Shown: positions 27,326 through 36,583, counted from the stretch's first letter. The stretch is DNA of 64,000 nucleotides from Pseudomonas sp. RIT-PI-q (GCF_001297125.1 NZ_LHPC01000028.1:310001-374000), one strand, 5' to 3'. Translations and numbers: made by a program. Notes: generated by a model from the letters alone, not told the origin.

Positions 27326-27655
27326 ATGAAAGACGAATACGACTTCAGCAATGCCAAGCGTGGAGCGGTTGCCCCCACCAAAGGCAAGACCCGCATCACC
27401 ATCATGCTCGACGATGCCGTCATTGAGGCTGCCCGTGCTCGGGCCGAGAGCGAAGGGTTTGGCTACCAGACGGTGATCAACAATACGTTGCGTCAGGTCT
27501 TGCTCAGCAGTAAGGGCAAAACCGGGGAGCCTGCCGCCACTACCGGGCATCTCAAAAAAGGACTGTCGACGTCCGAGCTGAAAAGCCTGGAGAAGAAATT
27601 GTCAGAGGCGCTCAATGAAATTCATCGCGTGATGGAATCCGATGCACGTCCCTAG
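27326..27655 (+). CDS. brnA: BrnA-family antitoxin
   Basis: Ribbon-helix-helix DNA-binding antitoxin of 109 residues that neutralises BrnT and represses the operon. The DNA-binding core is KTRITIMLDDAVIEAARARA followed by GFGYQTVINNTLRQVL. The C-terminal third (STSELKSLEKKLSEALNEIH) is a likely helix or coiled coil and makes it a little longer than many BrnA proteins. Four nucleotides separate the TGA of brnT from its ATG codon body, implying coupling. Confidence 0.9.
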   Translation: MKDEYDFSNAKRGAVAPTKGKTRITIMLDDAVIEAARARAESEGFGYQTVINNTLRQVLLSSKGKTGEPAATTGHLKKGLSTSELKSLEKKLSEALNEIHRVMESDARP

Positions 27656-27728
27656 GCAAGAACCCAGGCCGCTTGAGCGAGGCCGCATCGTTGCGCATCA
27701 AGCCTTTTTCGTGGCGCCTCATGGCTTC

Positions 27729-28556
27729 CTACGCGGGCTCGATCAGCCGCTCAAGCACTCGCTTCAACTGCGCATGCTCCGGCACCCGAATGCCGAATTC
27801 GCTTTGCAGCAATCTGATCAACTCGTCCACATCCGCCACCTGCCGTCGCTCGCTTTCGCTGCCGATGTGATGAATCGCGAAGCTGCCGTTGTTCAGCGTG
27901 CGTCGCCAGCCCTCCCCCGTGCGCGCCACCATCAACTGCCGGGCGAAGGACGACTCGGGCCAGGTCGAGACGTACCAATTGCCGACGGCGTAATCGATGT
28001 CTTCCTGGCGTTGCAGATCGAAGATGTACATCGCCTTCCACTCGTCGGCGACTTTCGCGCGCAGGGTGTAGCCATCTTCGTGCTGCTCGATGCGATAAGA
28101 CTCATGCGGTGTGAGCTGTTCCGCCGCGGTGTCGAGCAGCAGCGGCGCGGTCGGCACCATGCCGCCGAAGCCGACGTCGGTGATGTAGCGCACGCCATCC
28201 AGAACGACCACGCTCAAACGATGCGTACGGGCGGTCCATGCACCTTCGGGCTGGCCCATGACCACCCGGCCGGAGATGCCGCGAGCGTCGTAGCCCAACT
28301 CCTGGAGCAATGCCAGGAACAGGTTGTTGAGTTCGTAGCAGTAACCGCCGCGCCCCTCGTGCAGGACTTTTTGCTCGATGGACGGCAGGTCGATGTGTAC
28401 CGGTTCGCCCGATAACGTTGTGAGGTTTTCGAACGGGAAAGCGCCGGTGTGGCGCAACTGAAGTGCGCGCAGGCTTTCCAGGGTCGGCGCCGGGGGCGCA
28501 TCGAAACCCAGGCGTTGCAGGTATAGCGCACGGTTCGTCAGGCGTGGCTCGCTCAT
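27729..28556 (-). CDS. Arylamine N-acetyltransferase
   Basis: Cytoplasmic enzyme that moves the acetyl group of acetyl-CoA to arylamines, arylhydroxylamines or hydrazines such as isoniazid. At 275 residues it has the bacterial NAT length. The catalytic triad is visible: Cys73 in RGGYCYELNN, His112 in ARTHRLSV and Asp127 in ITDVGFGG. An AAGGAC site precedes the ATG. It follows xthA on the same strand with a 112-bp gap that contains a weak hairpin (28620-28660), so separate transcription is likely. Confidence 0.95.
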   Translation of the reverse strand: MSEPRLTNRALYLQRLGFDAPPAPTLESLRALQLRHTGAFPFENLTTLSGEPVHIDLPSIEQKVLHEGRGGYCYELNNLFLALLQELGYDARGISGRVVMGQPEGAWTARTHRLSVVVLDGVRYITDVGFGGMVPTAPLLLDTAAEQLTPHESYRIEQHEDGYTLRAKVADEWKAMYIFDLQRQEDIDYAVGNWYVSTWPESSFARQLMVARTGEGWRRTLNNGSFAIHHIGSESERRQVADVDELIRLLQSEFGIRVPEHAQLKRVLERLIEPA

Positions 28557-28668
28557 TGCTCAGTCCTTATGCATGGGGCCGCGGATCACTCCGCCAATGG
28601 GCGCCATGTATAAGGGATAAAGCGGGTCAACTGACAATTGATTTAGCCAATCACCCGCTTCGCAGACA

Positions 28669-29463
28669 TCAACGCCGCTTGCGCGAACCCAGCCGAATCC
28701 AGGTTGGCGCGTGATCGCTGGCATGCGGCTCGTTGCGCACCCAGGCATCGACGCCGGCCTCATGCAGATAAGGACTCAACGCCGGGTTGAGCAACAGATG
28801 ATCGATACGCAGCCCGGAATTCTTCTGCCAATGCTGGCGAAAGTAATCCCAGAAAGTGTAGAGCCGATCTTCCGGATACAGATGACGCAGGGAATCGGTC
28901 CAGCCCTGGGCCAGCAGACGCTGATAACACTCGCGGCTCTCGGGTTGCAGCAATGCATCCTTGAGCCAGGAGCGCGTGTTGTAGATGTCCAGGTCGGTGG
29001 GCACCACGTTGTAGTCCCCGGCCAGCACCACCGGATGCTCGCTGCCCTGAAGCGTCTGTGCATACGTGATCAACCGTTCGAACCAGGCCAGTTTGTAATC
29101 GAATTTCGGCCCCGGTTGTGGATTGCCATTGGGCAGGTACAGGCAGCCGACCAAAACGCCGTGCACGGCGGCTTCCAGGTAACGGCTATGGGTGTCGCTG
29201 TCATCACCTGGCAGACCGCGACGACTCTCCAGCGGCTGCGCATCCCGCGCCAGGATCGCTACGCCGTTCCACGACGCCTGCCCCTGCCAGATCGCGCCAT
29301 AGCCCACAGCTTCAAGCTCGGCGGCCGGGAATGCGCTGTCGACCGATTTGAGTTCCTGCAAACAGGCGATGTCCGGTTTTTCTCGCTCCAGCCAGGCCAG
29401 CAGGTTCGGCAACCGGGCGCGCATGCCGTTGATGTTGAACGTCGCGATTCGCAAATTCTTCAT
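28669..29463 (-). CDS. xthA: Exodeoxyribonuclease III (AP endonuclease)
   Basis: Base-excision-repair nuclease of the EEP superfamily, 264 residues. The metal and catalytic motifs are ATFNINGMRAR (Asn), LQELKS (Glu), GDYNVVPTDLD (Asp/Asn) and the C-terminal HASDHAPTW (Asp-His). The frame is open for another 62 codons upstream, but the ATG at 29463 (MKNLRIATFNING) has an AGGAG site with 8-nt spacing and is the family start. Pseudomonads often have more than one XthA-type protein, so redundancy is possible. Confidence 0.95.
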   Translation of the reverse strand: MKNLRIATFNINGMRARLPNLLAWLEREKPDIACLQELKSVDSAFPAAELEAVGYGAIWQGQASWNGVAILARDAQPLESRRGLPGDDSDTHSRYLEAAVHGVLVGCLYLPNGNPQPGPKFDYKLAWFERLITYAQTLQGSEHPVVLAGDYNVVPTDLDIYNTRSWLKDALLQPESRECYQRLLAQGWTDSLRHLYPEDRLYTFWDYFRQHWQKNSGLRIDHLLLNPALSPYLHEAGVDAWVRNEPHASDHAPTWIRLGSRKRR

Positions 29464-29717
29464 GGCCGGCGCTCCTGGTCGCGAGGTGTCTAGGGTGTGA
29501 CAGCTGTGGGTTTCGGTGGTTGCGTTGGCGCGCTCGTGTGCAGCGAAACAGGCGCCTGGCTGTGATGAATGGGGTGGCTGAACGGGCCTCTTCGCGAGCA
29601 ACCGGGTCTTGTGGATAAATCTGCACAGTTGGCCCCAACCACTCGTCATCCAACCGGCACCAACCGCCCCGCCGTTTACACCAACATCAGGTAACGACTC
29701 ATCTTTGGAGACGCACC
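29464..29717. other. Intergenic region upstream of xthA
   Basis: A 254-bp divergent region between xthA and a small exported protein gene. A CCTCTTCGCGAGCAA half-REP is at about 29589. No other element could be supported. Confidence 0.4.
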
Positions 29718-30038
29718 ATGATGAACATCAAAATCACCTCGCTGGTGTTGGCAGGATTGTTGTCCGCCGCCTCCGTGGCCACTTTTGCGGCATCCGGCGA
29801 AAGCCCCGATGCGACCGGCACCCGATCGGGCGCGACCAGCGGCTCGACCATGCCCCCCGACCACAACACCCCGGCCGAACCCTCGGGCGGCAATAGTTCC
29901 AGCGGCGGCAGCAGCGGATCGGGTACTTCCAGCAGCGGCAACGGCGGGAACGCTGGTAACAGCGGCTCTGGCGCGGGCGGTGGCACCGGAGCTGCCGGCG
30001 GCGGGACGGGTGGTGCCGGAGGCGGAACGGGCAGCTGA
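29718..30038 (+). CDS. Small exported Gly/Ser-rich protein
   Basis: A 106-residue protein with a clear signal peptide (MMNIKITSLVLAGLLSAASV, cleavage likely after TFA). The mature part is low complexity: a Ser/Thr/Pro segment with MPPDHNTPAE, then a tail of Gly, Ser and Asn ending in GGGTGGAGGGTGS. No catalytic fold is possible; a surface or extracellular structural role is the most that can be inferred. A GGAG site lies upstream. A second ATG directly follows the first. Confidence 0.72.
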   Translation: MMNIKITSLVLAGLLSAASVATFAASGESPDATGTRSGATSGSTMPPDHNTPAEPSGGNSSSGGSSGSGTSSSGNGGNAGNSGSGAGGGTGAAGGGTGGAGGGTGS

Positions 30039-30092
30039 ACGCGTCAAAGCGGCCGATGATGTCAAATCGTCGGCTGCTCTCTGAAGAGCCCT

Positions 30093-31499
30093 TCACATGG
30101 CCGTGACCGCCGGCGGGTTCCACTTGCCGTTCAACACCTCGGGCTTGGGCCCATACAAACGCATGGTCAGGTTGAACTCACCCTTCGGCGCCGGCAGCCA
30201 ATTGGCTTCCAGCTCCTTGCCAGGGTTTTCGTGCTGCAGGTAGATGTCCAGTGAACCGTCGGCGTTGGTCTTGAGCGGCATCCAGCTGCTGACTGCAAAA
30301 CGGTTGAGCGCATTGCCAACCTGAAAACCTTGCGGGTCGTACAAGGTGATCGACCAGAAGGCGTTGACCGGTGGCGTCTCACCCTTGGCAAAATGCAGAA
30401 CGTACTTGTTGCCACCGTCGAGTGGCTGGCCTTTGTCGTCGCCGATATTCAGCGGGTAAATCGCATCCTCGGGCAAATTGGCACCGAGCCCCACCTGCGC
30501 GACGACTGCGCGCTTGAGGTAGTAATTGCCGTAAACACCCATGGTGTCGGTGTTCATCGACCAACCGTTGACCACGCGGGCGAGGGTCGCCACCTTCCAC
30601 GTCATCAGCGCCTGCGCGTCCTCCGGCACGGTTTGCAGCGCAGCCTTGACGGCCGGGTCCAGCGCCTGGTGGTCGAAAGGCTTGCCGGCTTCGATACCGA
30701 TGCGTTTCATCTGCGCCAGGATCGGTTGATCAGTGATATGGGCGGGATGCACTTTGAGCAATTCGGCGGCGTAGGTGAAGTAGTTGTCCACCGACATCGT
30801 GTCGACCTGAATCTTCGGTGGGGTCTTCATGTCCACGGTCGGGTCGACGTTCACACTGACGGGCTCGGGGCTTTTGCCCATCCGCGACAACGGCGTAACG
30901 GTGTAGCCAGCCTGGATCTTGTGCACTGCCGTGTAGTCTGCCGCGCCGTCGGTCTTGGTGCGACCGATGACCCAGACAAAAGGCGTAGGCGCGGGCAGAT
31001 GATGCAATCCGGCCGGCACCGTTCCGGCCCAGCCCGGCGGTGTCACCAGAAACTGCCCGGCCTCGGTGCCGGTGGTGCGCCAGCCCGGCGAGGCGAACAC
31101 ATCGGTCCACATGTCGAGCATCGGCAACAAGTAAAAGCGCCCGGCGGTGTCTGGCGCGGCGATGATCAGCGGCTCCTTGGTCAAGTCGAGCCAGGCGATG
31201 GAATACAACGTGTCGAAGTTCGAGCGCACCACCCCTTTGAAATTCGCCGGAGGATACTGCGGCACACTCACAAACATGTTCATCGGGCCCTTGCCGAATT
31301 CCTTGCCCGGTTCGATGTTAGTGAATTGTTTGCGGGTGATGTCCATGGTCAACAGCGGGTAAAAATAGAGGTACGCATCGACGCCGATGGCGTGAGCTTC
31401 TTCAGGTGTGATTTTCGATTGAGCAAGGCTCGCGAGCGGAAAGATGGCACAGGCTGCAACGGTTAGAGCAACGGCTGTCAATGCTTGGGTTATCAACAT
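30093..31499 (-). CDS. DUF1254/DUF1214-domain exported protein
   Basis: A 468-residue protein with a signal peptide (cleavage after SLAQ, about residue 27). The DUF1254 half follows (EEAHAIGVDAYLYFYPLLTM, NFDTLYSIAWLDLTKEPLII), then the DUF1214 half (GNYYLKRAVVAQVGLGANLP, FWSITLYDPQGF). Proteins of this pair are widespread in proteobacteria, and their biochemical role is unsettled. It stands alone between genes of other functions. No ribosome-binding site is obvious before the ATG at 31499. Confidence 0.9.
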   Translation of the reverse strand: MLITQALTAVALTVAACAIFPLASLAQSKITPEEAHAIGVDAYLYFYPLLTMDITRKQFTNIEPGKEFGKGPMNMFVSVPQYPPANFKGVVRSNFDTLYSIAWLDLTKEPLIIAAPDTAGRFYLLPMLDMWTDVFASPGWRTTGTEAGQFLVTPPGWAGTVPAGLHHLPAPTPFVWVIGRTKTDGAADYTAVHKIQAGYTVTPLSRMGKSPEPVSVNVDPTVDMKTPPKIQVDTMSVDNYFTYAAELLKVHPAHITDQPILAQMKRIGIEAGKPFDHQALDPAVKAALQTVPEDAQALMTWKVATLARVVNGWSMNTDTMGVYGNYYLKRAVVAQVGLGANLPEDAIYPLNIGDDKGQPLDGGNKYVLHFAKGETPPVNAFWSITLYDPQGFQVGNALNRFAVSSWMPLKTNADGSLDIYLQHENPGKELEANWLPAPKGEFNLTMRLYGPKPEVLNGKWNPPAVTAM

Positions 31500-31640
31500 T
31501 TTGGCGATCGTCCGTGCTGTGGGGAGCGCTGCCGGAGTCGGCAGGGCTACCGCAACTCTAGACGATCAATTCAGGAGGATCTGACAGGCGGACAGCCGGC
31601 TGGCGGGGGTGTTGCGCGGGTGAAACACCATCTGAGCGCC

Positions 31641-33212
31641 TCAACGATCCGAACGCATCAGTGCTTCGACGCCGCCCTCCATCGACAACACCGCCACACG
31701 ATTTCGCCCGGAATGCTTGGCCTGATACAACGCCGCGTCCGCACGCTCGATGAACACTTCCATGCTGTCCAGCCCCGTTGGCACGAACGAATAACAGCCG
31801 AGGCTGACCGTCACGCAACCGGAAGGCGAACCGCTGTGGGTGATGGTCTTGTCCATGACGCTGCGGCGGATCTGCTCGGCAATCACCAGTGCGCCGTGAA
31901 GGTCAGTGTCGGGCAGCAACACGGCAAATTCCTCACCGCCGTAACGCACCGCCAGATCGGCTTTTCGATGGCAGCAACTCTTCACTGCCCGCGCGACTTC
32001 AGCCAGGCAATGGTCCCCCGCCACGTGGCCATAAGCGTCGTTGTAGCGCTTGAAGTAATCGATATCGAGCATGATCAGGCTCAGCGAACTCAACTGCCGG
32101 GCGCCACGACCGAACTCAATGTCCAGCGCCTGCTCGAACAGTCGGCGATTGGCCAGGCCGGTCAGACTGTCGTGAGTCGCGATCAACTTCAACGCTTCCT
32201 TGGCGTTGCGCAAATCCGCCTCGACCCGTTCACCGACGCGCACCTGCTGAATGAACACCCAACCGAACAACCCCACACCCAGCACGACCAGCGCAACGAT
32301 GACGCTCGATTGAAACGCCGTGGCGTACCAATCCTTGAGAATTGCCTCCCTGGAGGATGCCGCAGACACCACCAACGGATAGGTGTCGAGCTGACGGTAG
32401 CCATGCAACCGGACGACACCATCCACGACTGAGCTGATCATCGCGTTGCCAGAAGTCGCGTGGGGCAGGTACTTCTGAAAAATCGCTCCCTTGGCCATTG
32501 ACGTGCCGATCTGTGCTTCCACAAATGGCCGGCGTGCCAGCAACGTTCCGTCGGTCAACGCCACAAACATCGAGCCGTTGTCATCGATGCTGAAGCTTTT
32601 GAAGAATTGATCGAAGTACGACATCTTGATCCCGGCCAGCAAGATGCCCTGGAAACGGCCGTTTTTGTCGTTGACCCGTTTGGAAATCGGAATGATCCAC
32701 TCGCCATTCTTACGACTGCGAATCGCCGGCCCAATGTGGGCGACTGAGGAAACGTTTTGCTGGTGGAACTTGAAATACTCCCGATCGGACACACCCGAGC
32801 CGCGTGGCAACTCATCGAAAGAGGTCACGACCCACTGCCCCTTCTGATCGAACAGAAATATCCCGTGCAATTGATTCAGCGCCTGCACCCGCCGAGCGAA
32901 GGTTTTCTGCAGACGTGGCCTCTGCTCCGCGCCGAAACCGTCAGCCTGAACCCAATCCGCCAGACTGGTGAGCACCAGGTCGGCGTTGGTGAAGGTGTCT
33001 TCGGCCTGTTGCGCCATGGCCCGCGTCAGGTTCGACGACGCCACTTGCGCCTCCGCCAGATCATGCCGGCGCGACTGCTCCAGTTGCAGATAAAGCAAAC
33101 CGCACAGGCACAGACACACGAGCGCAATAAACAATACCGCTGCCTTGCGCAGGGATAACCGTTTCAAAGCGACGCCGGTAGCAATGTGCGGATCGTGAAT
33201 GAGGATTGGCAA
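31641..33212 (-). CDS. Membrane diguanylate cyclase with dCACHE sensor
   Basis: Makes cyclic-di-GMP in response to a periplasmic signal. The 523-residue protein has TM1 at about 23-43, a periplasmic double-CACHE-like region (about 50-290, with GVSDREYFKFHQQ and GILLAGIKMSYFDQFF), TM2 at about 300-325 and a C-terminal GGDEF domain. The active motif is GGEEF (425-429) with an RKAD product-inhibition site five residues upstream, so it should be active and feedback-limited. The frame opens with a TTG at 33212 after an AGGAC site; the exact start is uncertain. Confidence 0.92.
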   Translation of the reverse strand: MPILIHDPHIATGVALKRLSLRKAAVLFIALVCLCLCGLLYLQLEQSRRHDLAEAQVASSNLTRAMAQQAEDTFTNADLVLTSLADWVQADGFGAEQRPRLQKTFARRVQALNQLHGIFLFDQKGQWVVTSFDELPRGSGVSDREYFKFHQQNVSSVAHIGPAIRSRKNGEWIIPISKRVNDKNGRFQGILLAGIKMSYFDQFFKSFSIDDNGSMFVALTDGTLLARRPFVEAQIGTSMAKGAIFQKYLPHATSGNAMISSVVDGVVRLHGYRQLDTYPLVVSAASSREAILKDWYATAFQSSVIVALVVLGVGLFGWVFIQQVRVGERVEADLRNAKEALKLIATHDSLTGLANRRLFEQALDIEFGRGARQLSSLSLIMLDIDYFKRYNDAYGHVAGDHCLAEVARAVKSCCHRKADLAVRYGGEEFAVLLPDTDLHGALVIAEQIRRSVMDKTITHSGSPSGCVTVSLGCYSFVPTGLDSMEVFIERADAALYQAKHSGRNRVAVLSMEGGVEALMRSDR

Positions 33213-33320
33213 AAGCTCGTCCTGTAAGGGTAAGGCAAGGGCAAAGGCCCAAAACCCTTATTTTTTGTGAGCTTAGTCTACGGGGTGGTCAGGGGCAAAT
33301 GAGTAAAATCGGGGACACCG

Positions 33321-33420
33321 CTTCGCGAGCAAGTCGAATCGTCGCACCGCAGCTCCCACAGGTGATCGGGTTCTCTTTGGAGAAATGCGTTCGAATGTGG
33401 GAGCGAGCCTGCTCGCGAAG
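33321..33420. repeat. REPIN
   Basis: CTTCGCGAGCAAG...GCTCCCACA and the inverted TGTGGGAGCGAGCCTGCTCGCG form a pair. The left arm carries an internal insertion of about 15 nt. It lies between the aldolase gene and the diguanylate cyclase gene. Confidence 0.8.
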
Positions 33421-33449
33421 AGGCCCTGTCAATCACCGAAAATCCCAAA

Positions 33450-34217
33450 CTAATGTGGCAACCGCCGCATTGCGCCCTGCAAATGCGCCCGTGCGCTTTC
33501 AGCATCCCCGAGCCGCATTTGTTCGTACGCTCGCAGGGCAATCTCATGGGGAACAGGTTTGAGCTCACGCTGCGTCGCCATCGCCAACAACTGCACCTGC
33601 GCGGCACGCTCCAGGTAATACAGATCGTCCCAGGCCTCGGCGATGGTGGGGCCGGCGACAATGACTCCGTGGTTCTTCAAAAACAGAATATCGGCATTGC
33701 CCATGACGCTGGCAATCCGGTCGCCTTCGGATTCATCGAGGGCCAGGCCGTTGTAGTCCTCGTCCACCGCCGTACGGCCGTAAAACTTCAAGGCCGTTTG
33801 CCCCAGCCACAACAGCGGCGGTCCTTGCAACAGGCACAACGCCGTGGCGTGCGGCATGTGCGTGTGAAACGCCACTTTCACTCTCGGCAGCTGTTTGTGC
33901 AGCCGCGCGTGAATATAGAACGCGGTTGCCTCCGGCTGCCCCTCGCCGTTCACGACATTGCCGTGGAAATCGCAGACCAGCAGATTTTGCGCGGTCACCT
34001 CCGAGAACGCATACCCGTAGGGGTTCACAAAAAATAGATCATCACGGCCCGGCACCATGGCGGAGAAGTGATTGCAGATGCCCTCCTCCAAACCCTGCAG
34101 CGCCGCCAGTTGAAAGCACGCCGCCAACTCCGCTCGTGCGGTGACAGCGGCGTCCGAGTCCAGATTGAGATCAGCGTAATGCGTGGGCCGGGTACTGCCG
34201 GCAAGGGTGTGTGCCAT
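33450..34217 (-). CDS. Class II aldolase/adducin-family protein
   Basis: A Zn-dependent aldolase-fold protein of 255 residues. Zinc ligands are visible in AFHTHMPHATAL (HxH) and LKNHGVIVAG, and the phosphate or carboxylate pocket in CNHFSAMVPG. GGAGG precedes the ATG. Members lacking a close enzyme match act on diverse substrates or are decarboxylases, so the reaction is open. It is 17 nt downstream of a HAD hydrolase gene on the same strand, with a LysR gene divergent from that pair, suggesting a small regulated catabolic operon. Confidence 0.87.
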   Translation of the reverse strand: MAHTLAGSTRPTHYADLNLDSDAAVTARAELAACFQLAALQGLEEGICNHFSAMVPGRDDLFFVNPYGYAFSEVTAQNLLVCDFHGNVVNGEGQPEATAFYIHARLHKQLPRVKVAFHTHMPHATALCLLQGPPLLWLGQTALKFYGRTAVDEDYNGLALDESEGDRIASVMGNADILFLKNHGVIVAGPTIAEAWDDLYYLERAAQVQLLAMATQRELKPVPHEIALRAYEQMRLGDAESARAHLQGAMRRLPH

Positions 34218-34234
34218 AGCGATGCCTCCGTGTG

Positions 34235-34939
34235 TTACCAGCCAAGGGATGTGAACAAGGGCACGACCTGATCCAGCGTGTTTAATATCGCGTCGGGTTG
34301 GTAGTCCGGCAGCAGTTTCCGACCGGTGCCGCGGTCGATCCAGACACAGCGAAAGTGCATGTCCCTGGCGGCCGTGTGGTCCAGCGTCGGGCTGGCGCAG
34401 ATATGCACCACCTGCTCGCGACTGACACCGAGTTGTTCATGAGCGTAGTCAAATAACCGTGGATTCGGTTTGTAGGCACCCGCCTGCTGAGCGGTGATGA
34501 CCCGATCGATATGCCCGCCCAGTTGCGCGACATTGCCGGCGATGATGTTGTCATCCGTGTTGGACACGATGCACAACTTGAACCCCATCTCCTTGAGGTG
34601 TGCGAGTGTCTCGATCACTTCGGGGAACGGCGGCATCCGCGGGATCGCCGCGGCCAGACGCAGACTGTCTTCGGGTGCGCTCGCCAATCCCAGTTCCTCC
34701 AGGGCGAGATGCAGACCCAGCGTACTCAGCTGGCGAAACGAACGATGCGGCGGGATCTGCTCCAGGCGATGTTCATGGCGGTCGTACACCTCGATCAGGC
34801 GCTCGACATCAACGGAGTGGTCGCCTTTGTCGCGCAAAATCTCGGCAGCCACGGCCTTCAAGCCTTCATCCCACTGAATCAGCGTGCCGTAGCAATCGAA
34901 GGTCAGCCAATCGGGGCGCGGGGTGTTTTTGAGCGTCAT
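34235..34939 (-). CDS. HAD-superfamily hydrolase, haloacid dehalogenase type II-like
   Basis: A 234-residue HAD protein. Motif I is LTFDCYGTLIQWD, with Asp nucleophile and Tyr in place of the second Asp, the pattern of L-2-haloacid dehalogenases rather than phosphatases. Motif II is CIVSNTDDN, the motif III lysine is in AYKPNPRLFDYA, and the C-terminal acidic motif is degenerate (CASPTLDHTAARD). AGAGGAAA precedes the ATG. Pairing with a class II aldolase and a divergent LysR gene argues for a specific metabolic substrate not evident from sequence. Confidence 0.87.
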   Translation of the reverse strand: MTLKNTPRPDWLTFDCYGTLIQWDEGLKAVAAEILRDKGDHSVDVERLIEVYDRHEHRLEQIPPHRSFRQLSTLGLHLALEELGLASAPEDSLRLAAAIPRMPPFPEVIETLAHLKEMGFKLCIVSNTDDNIIAGNVAQLGGHIDRVITAQQAGAYKPNPRLFDYAHEQLGVSREQVVHICASPTLDHTAARDMHFRCVWIDRGTGRKLLPDYQPDAILNTLDQVVPLFTSLGW

Positions 34940-35047
34940 GTTCGTTTCCTCTGAAGGGTGATCTTCAGATTACGAGCCCTTGGTGATAGTGTGAAATTAA
35001 ATTAATATCGACTTGTCAGTTGCAAAACAAATATCAAGGACATCGCC

Positions 35048-35890
35048 ATGCTCGACCTCGAGTTGCTCAAGACCTTCGTCTGCGTGGTCGATGAAGGCAG
35101 CTTCACCCGCGCCGCCGAGCGTGTGCACCGGACCCAATCCACGGTCAGCCAACAGGTTCGCAAGCTTGAAGAACTGGTTGGCAATCCCTTGCTGCTGCGT
35201 GATCGAACCGGGCAGAACATCAGCGTCACCGAGCATGGCGAGCTGCTGATTCACTATGCCCGGCGCTTGCTGGCCCTGTCCTCGGAGGCGGTGGAAGCCC
35301 TCGCCAGCGACCTCGACCTGGAGATTTTGCGCATCGGCGTGCCGGAGGATTTCGATGCCCGGCGCATGGCAGTGATCCTCGCCGGGTTTAATCGGGCCAG
35401 GCCAGAGGCTCGTCTGGAAACCGTCAGCGGCATGAGCACTGACCTCAAGCAGAAACTCGCAACGGGCACCATCGACATTGCCCTGGTCAAGCGCGAGCCG
35501 GACAGTGGTCCGTGCTGGGCAGCCTGGCCGGAAGCGCTGGTGTGGGTCAAAGGTGCCGGCGTCGACTCAGCCAGTGGGATACTGCCATTGGCGCTCTTTC
35601 CGCAGGGATGCATTTACCGTCAACGAGCGATACGCCTGCTGGATGTGGCGCAGCGGCCATGGCGGGTCGCGTTCGGCAGCCATAGCCTGACAGGCATTCA
35701 GGCCGCGGTGGCTTCCGGTTTGGGTGTATCGGTACTGCCCGCTTCGGCGGTGCTGCCTGAGCACAGTGTCTGTACCGACCTGCCCGAGTTGCCGCCGACA
35801 GAATTGGCGTTGATCAGCCGGGAGGGTGCGCTGACCGGGTTGCAACGGGCGTTGGTGGAGTTTTTGCGTGAGGCGTTGAGCGAGGCCTGA
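35048..35890 (+). CDS. LysR-family regulator divergent from the HAD/aldolase operon
   Basis: A 280-residue LysR protein: helix-turn-helix at 4-62 (LLKTFVCVVDEGSFTRAAER, TQSTVSQQVRKLEELVG), then a shortish effector domain (DLEILRIGVPEDFDARRMAV). An AAGGA site precedes the ATG. The 108-bp gap to the divergent HAD gene is AT-rich around GAAATTAAATTAATATC and probably holds its operator. It most likely controls the adjacent HAD-aldolase pair. Confidence 0.9.
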   Translation: MLDLELLKTFVCVVDEGSFTRAAERVHRTQSTVSQQVRKLEELVGNPLLLRDRTGQNISVTEHGELLIHYARRLLALSSEAVEALASDLDLEILRIGVPEDFDARRMAVILAGFNRARPEARLETVSGMSTDLKQKLATGTIDIALVKREPDSGPCWAAWPEALVWVKGAGVDSASGILPLALFPQGCIYRQRAIRLLDVAQRPWRVAFGSHSLTGIQAAVASGLGVSVLPASAVLPEHSVCTDLPELPPTELALISREGALTGLQRALVEFLREALSEA

Positions 35891-35941
35891 ACACGAGGAA
35901 TGGGCGTGCTATGAACGCCCATTCCGGTTCGACCGTCCCCT

Positions 35942-36337
35942 TCAAGGTATGAGCCTCAGGTGTGAGTTGACTCTTCCACTCTTCGGATCGACAAACCAAT
36001 ACTCATTATTGGCCGTCTTCACGTGGCTGCATTCGGTTGGATACCCTCTCGCTTCGATACACACCACGCCGTCTTTCAATGACCACCGTTCCGTTTCGGG
36101 CTTGAAAGGCGCCTGCTCGAAAGTCTCGACTCCGTTGGCAGCAAAACTCATCGAATAAGGATGACTGCCTTCTCGGGTAGTGCCATAGAACTTCTTGCCC
36201 ACCAACGTGCCGCTGATTTGTCCATCGTCAAGCGTCACCGCGGAGGCAGGCACTGGAGGAGGTTCATAGTTTTTGGTGGTGACGCAGCCTGCCAAACAGA
36301 TTATCAGGAGCGACGCGCCGAACTTTGATGAAGTCAT
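35942..36337 (-). CDS. Small lipoprotein, function unknown
   Basis: A 131-residue protein with a lipoprotein signal (MTSSKFGASLLIICLAGC, lipobox Cys18). The mature part looks beta-rich (GQISGTLVGKKFYGTTREGS, ERWSLKDGVVCIEARGYPTE) and contains two further cysteines that could pair. A strong AAGGAAGG site precedes the start. No family is recognised; it is probably anchored at the inner face of the outer membrane. Confidence 0.82.
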   Translation of the reverse strand: MTSSKFGASLLIICLAGCVTTKNYEPPPVPASAVTLDDGQISGTLVGKKFYGTTREGSHPYSMSFAANGVETFEQAPFKPETERWSLKDGVVCIEARGYPTECSHVKTANNEYWFVDPKSGRVNSHLRLIP

Positions 36338-36457
36338 GCCACACCTTCCTTGTTATCACCGGAAGAATGTCCGGTTAAATCAAAGCTTAGGCGACGCTGA
36401 TGTAAGGCCCAACGCAAGTGCCGAACGGTTGACGATTGCTTGCTAATCGCTGCCCTT

Positions 36458-36557
36458 TGTAGGAGCGAGCTTGCTCGCGAAGAACCTGAGAGCGGTACGT
36501 TAATTCAGCTTGTCCGAGTTATCGTTAACGACCATCGCGAGCAAGCTCGCTCCTACA
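36458..36557. repeat. REPIN
   Basis: TGTAGGAGCGAGCTTGCTCGCGA and its perfect complement TCGCGAGCAAGCTCGCTCCTACA face each other across about 54 nt. It lies downstream of the DUF115-like gene, in the gap of about 246 bp to the lipoprotein gene. Confidence 0.92.
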
Positions 36558-36583
36558 GATTGGCATGATTGCCAGAGTTCGCT

